The notes beneath the pieces are model-generated. The model was not told where the DNA came from. It did not search any database and saw only the letters and a program-made list of their open reading frames with translations. Positions 5,624 to 5,910 of a stretch of 5,910 nucleotides of DNA are shown here, piece by piece. The translations under genes and the position numbers were made by a program. Position 1 is the first letter of the stretch. Each line of letters starts with the position of its first letter. The stretch comes from CAXGUU01 sp964012875. Lineage in GTDB: Bacteria > Pseudomonadota > Gammaproteobacteria > Ga0077536. Where the stretch lies: NCBI GenBank assembly GCA_964012875.1, contig CAXGUU010000209.1, positions 1 through 5,910 of the forward strand. Direction: 5' to 3'.

Positions 5624-5910
5624 TTAGGGTGGTCCGAAAGCCAGCAGCACGTTGCCTGCAATGCCGAATATCCCGTAACCCGACGTCACGAACACCATGC
5701 CGTCGACGACCGTCGCACTACCACCGCTGAATGATCCGCCGCGACCTTTCACGCCGTTCACGGTGGCGTATTCGCGATTGGCGTCGTAATCCCACACGAC
5801 AACGCCATCTGCCGCGCGATAAATCCGCATGTGCCCGTCCATGGAGCCGGAGAATACAAGCCCGGGGGTGACAGTTGCTGCCTGCGGCTGGCCAGCAACG
5901 CAGCCCGGTG
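5624..5910 (-). CDS. PQQ-dependent dehydrogenase (beta-propeller quinoprotein), C-terminal part
   Basis: The minus-strand frame is open from the window edge to the TAA at 5624-5626, giving about 95 residues with no start in the window. It reads GCVAGQPQAATVTPGLVFSG, then SMDGHMRIYRAADG, VVWDYDANREYATVNG, and later GGS, DGMVFVTSGYGIFG and GNVLLAFG. The repeated pattern of a GLVFSG-type strand followed by DGHMRIYRAADG and a tryptophan is the blade motif of PQQ beta-propellers. The SGYGIFG..GNVLLAF ending matches PVA-dehydrogenase-like quinoproteins. Such enzymes oxidise alcohols in the periplasm and pass electrons to cytochrome c. The internal ATG at 5842 is inside a blade and is not the start. 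The PQQ-binding residues and any signal peptide or haem domain lie outside the window. Confidence 0.85.
   Translation of the reverse strand, partial: PGCVAGQPQAATVTPGLVFSGSMDGHMRIYRAADGVVVWDYDANREYATVNGVKGRGGSFSGGSATVVDGMVFVTSGYGIFGIAGNVLLAFGPP

Overview
The window looks like chromosomal DNA from a moderately GC-rich member of the Pseudomonadota, probably a gammaproteobacterium. The basis is overall composition and the familiar look of the proteins: a PQQ dehydrogenase, a FrnE-type DsbA protein, an MDR quinone reductase, a glutathione S-transferase-like protein and an NRAMP-related transporter. No rRNA, tRNA, insertion sequence, CRISPR array or phage gene was seen, and the genus cannot be told from the sequence.

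Layout. At the left edge (minus strand, running out of the window) is the 5' end of a probable rhodanese/sulfurtransferase gene, with a good ribosome binding site and a plausible promoter. Next (183-554, minus) is the most unusual object: an intact-looking small ORF whose first ~34 residues are the start of a class III adenylate/guanylate cyclase and whose last ~83 residues are the C-terminal end of a zinc-type alcohol dehydrogenase. It reads as a scar of a deletion that joined two genes in frame. A gene-free stretch of about 415 bases (555-970) follows, containing several inverted repeats. Then come a VOC/glyoxalase-fold protein (971-1369, minus) and an 11-helix NRAMP-related membrane protein (1464-2765, minus).

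A 147-base divergent intergenic region with dyad repeats separates these from a plus-strand pair, 24 bases apart and likely co-transcribed: a glutathione S-transferase-like protein (2913-3662) and a FrnE/DsbA-family thiol oxidoreductase with a CPWC motif (3687-4337). Converging on this pair from the right is a zinc-independent NAD(P)H:quinone reductase of the MDR superfamily (4489-5478, minus). A hairpin with a T-run in the convergent gap could terminate it. The right edge holds the C-terminal end of a PQQ-dependent beta-propeller dehydrogenase (5624-5910, minus, start outside the window).

How they may fit together: most of the intact genes (GST-like, DsbA/FrnE, VOC, quinone reductase, sulfurtransferase) belong to families that handle thiols, electrophiles and redox stress. 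A general detoxification and small-molecule oxidation neighbourhood is therefore a reasonable reading, but this is inference from family membership. No clearly new multi-gene system is evident. The items most worth a second look are the cyclase/dehydrogenase chimera, the NRAMP-like protein lacking the canonical metal-binding motifs, and a TTCA-N7-TGAA dyad found in two separate intergenic regions.
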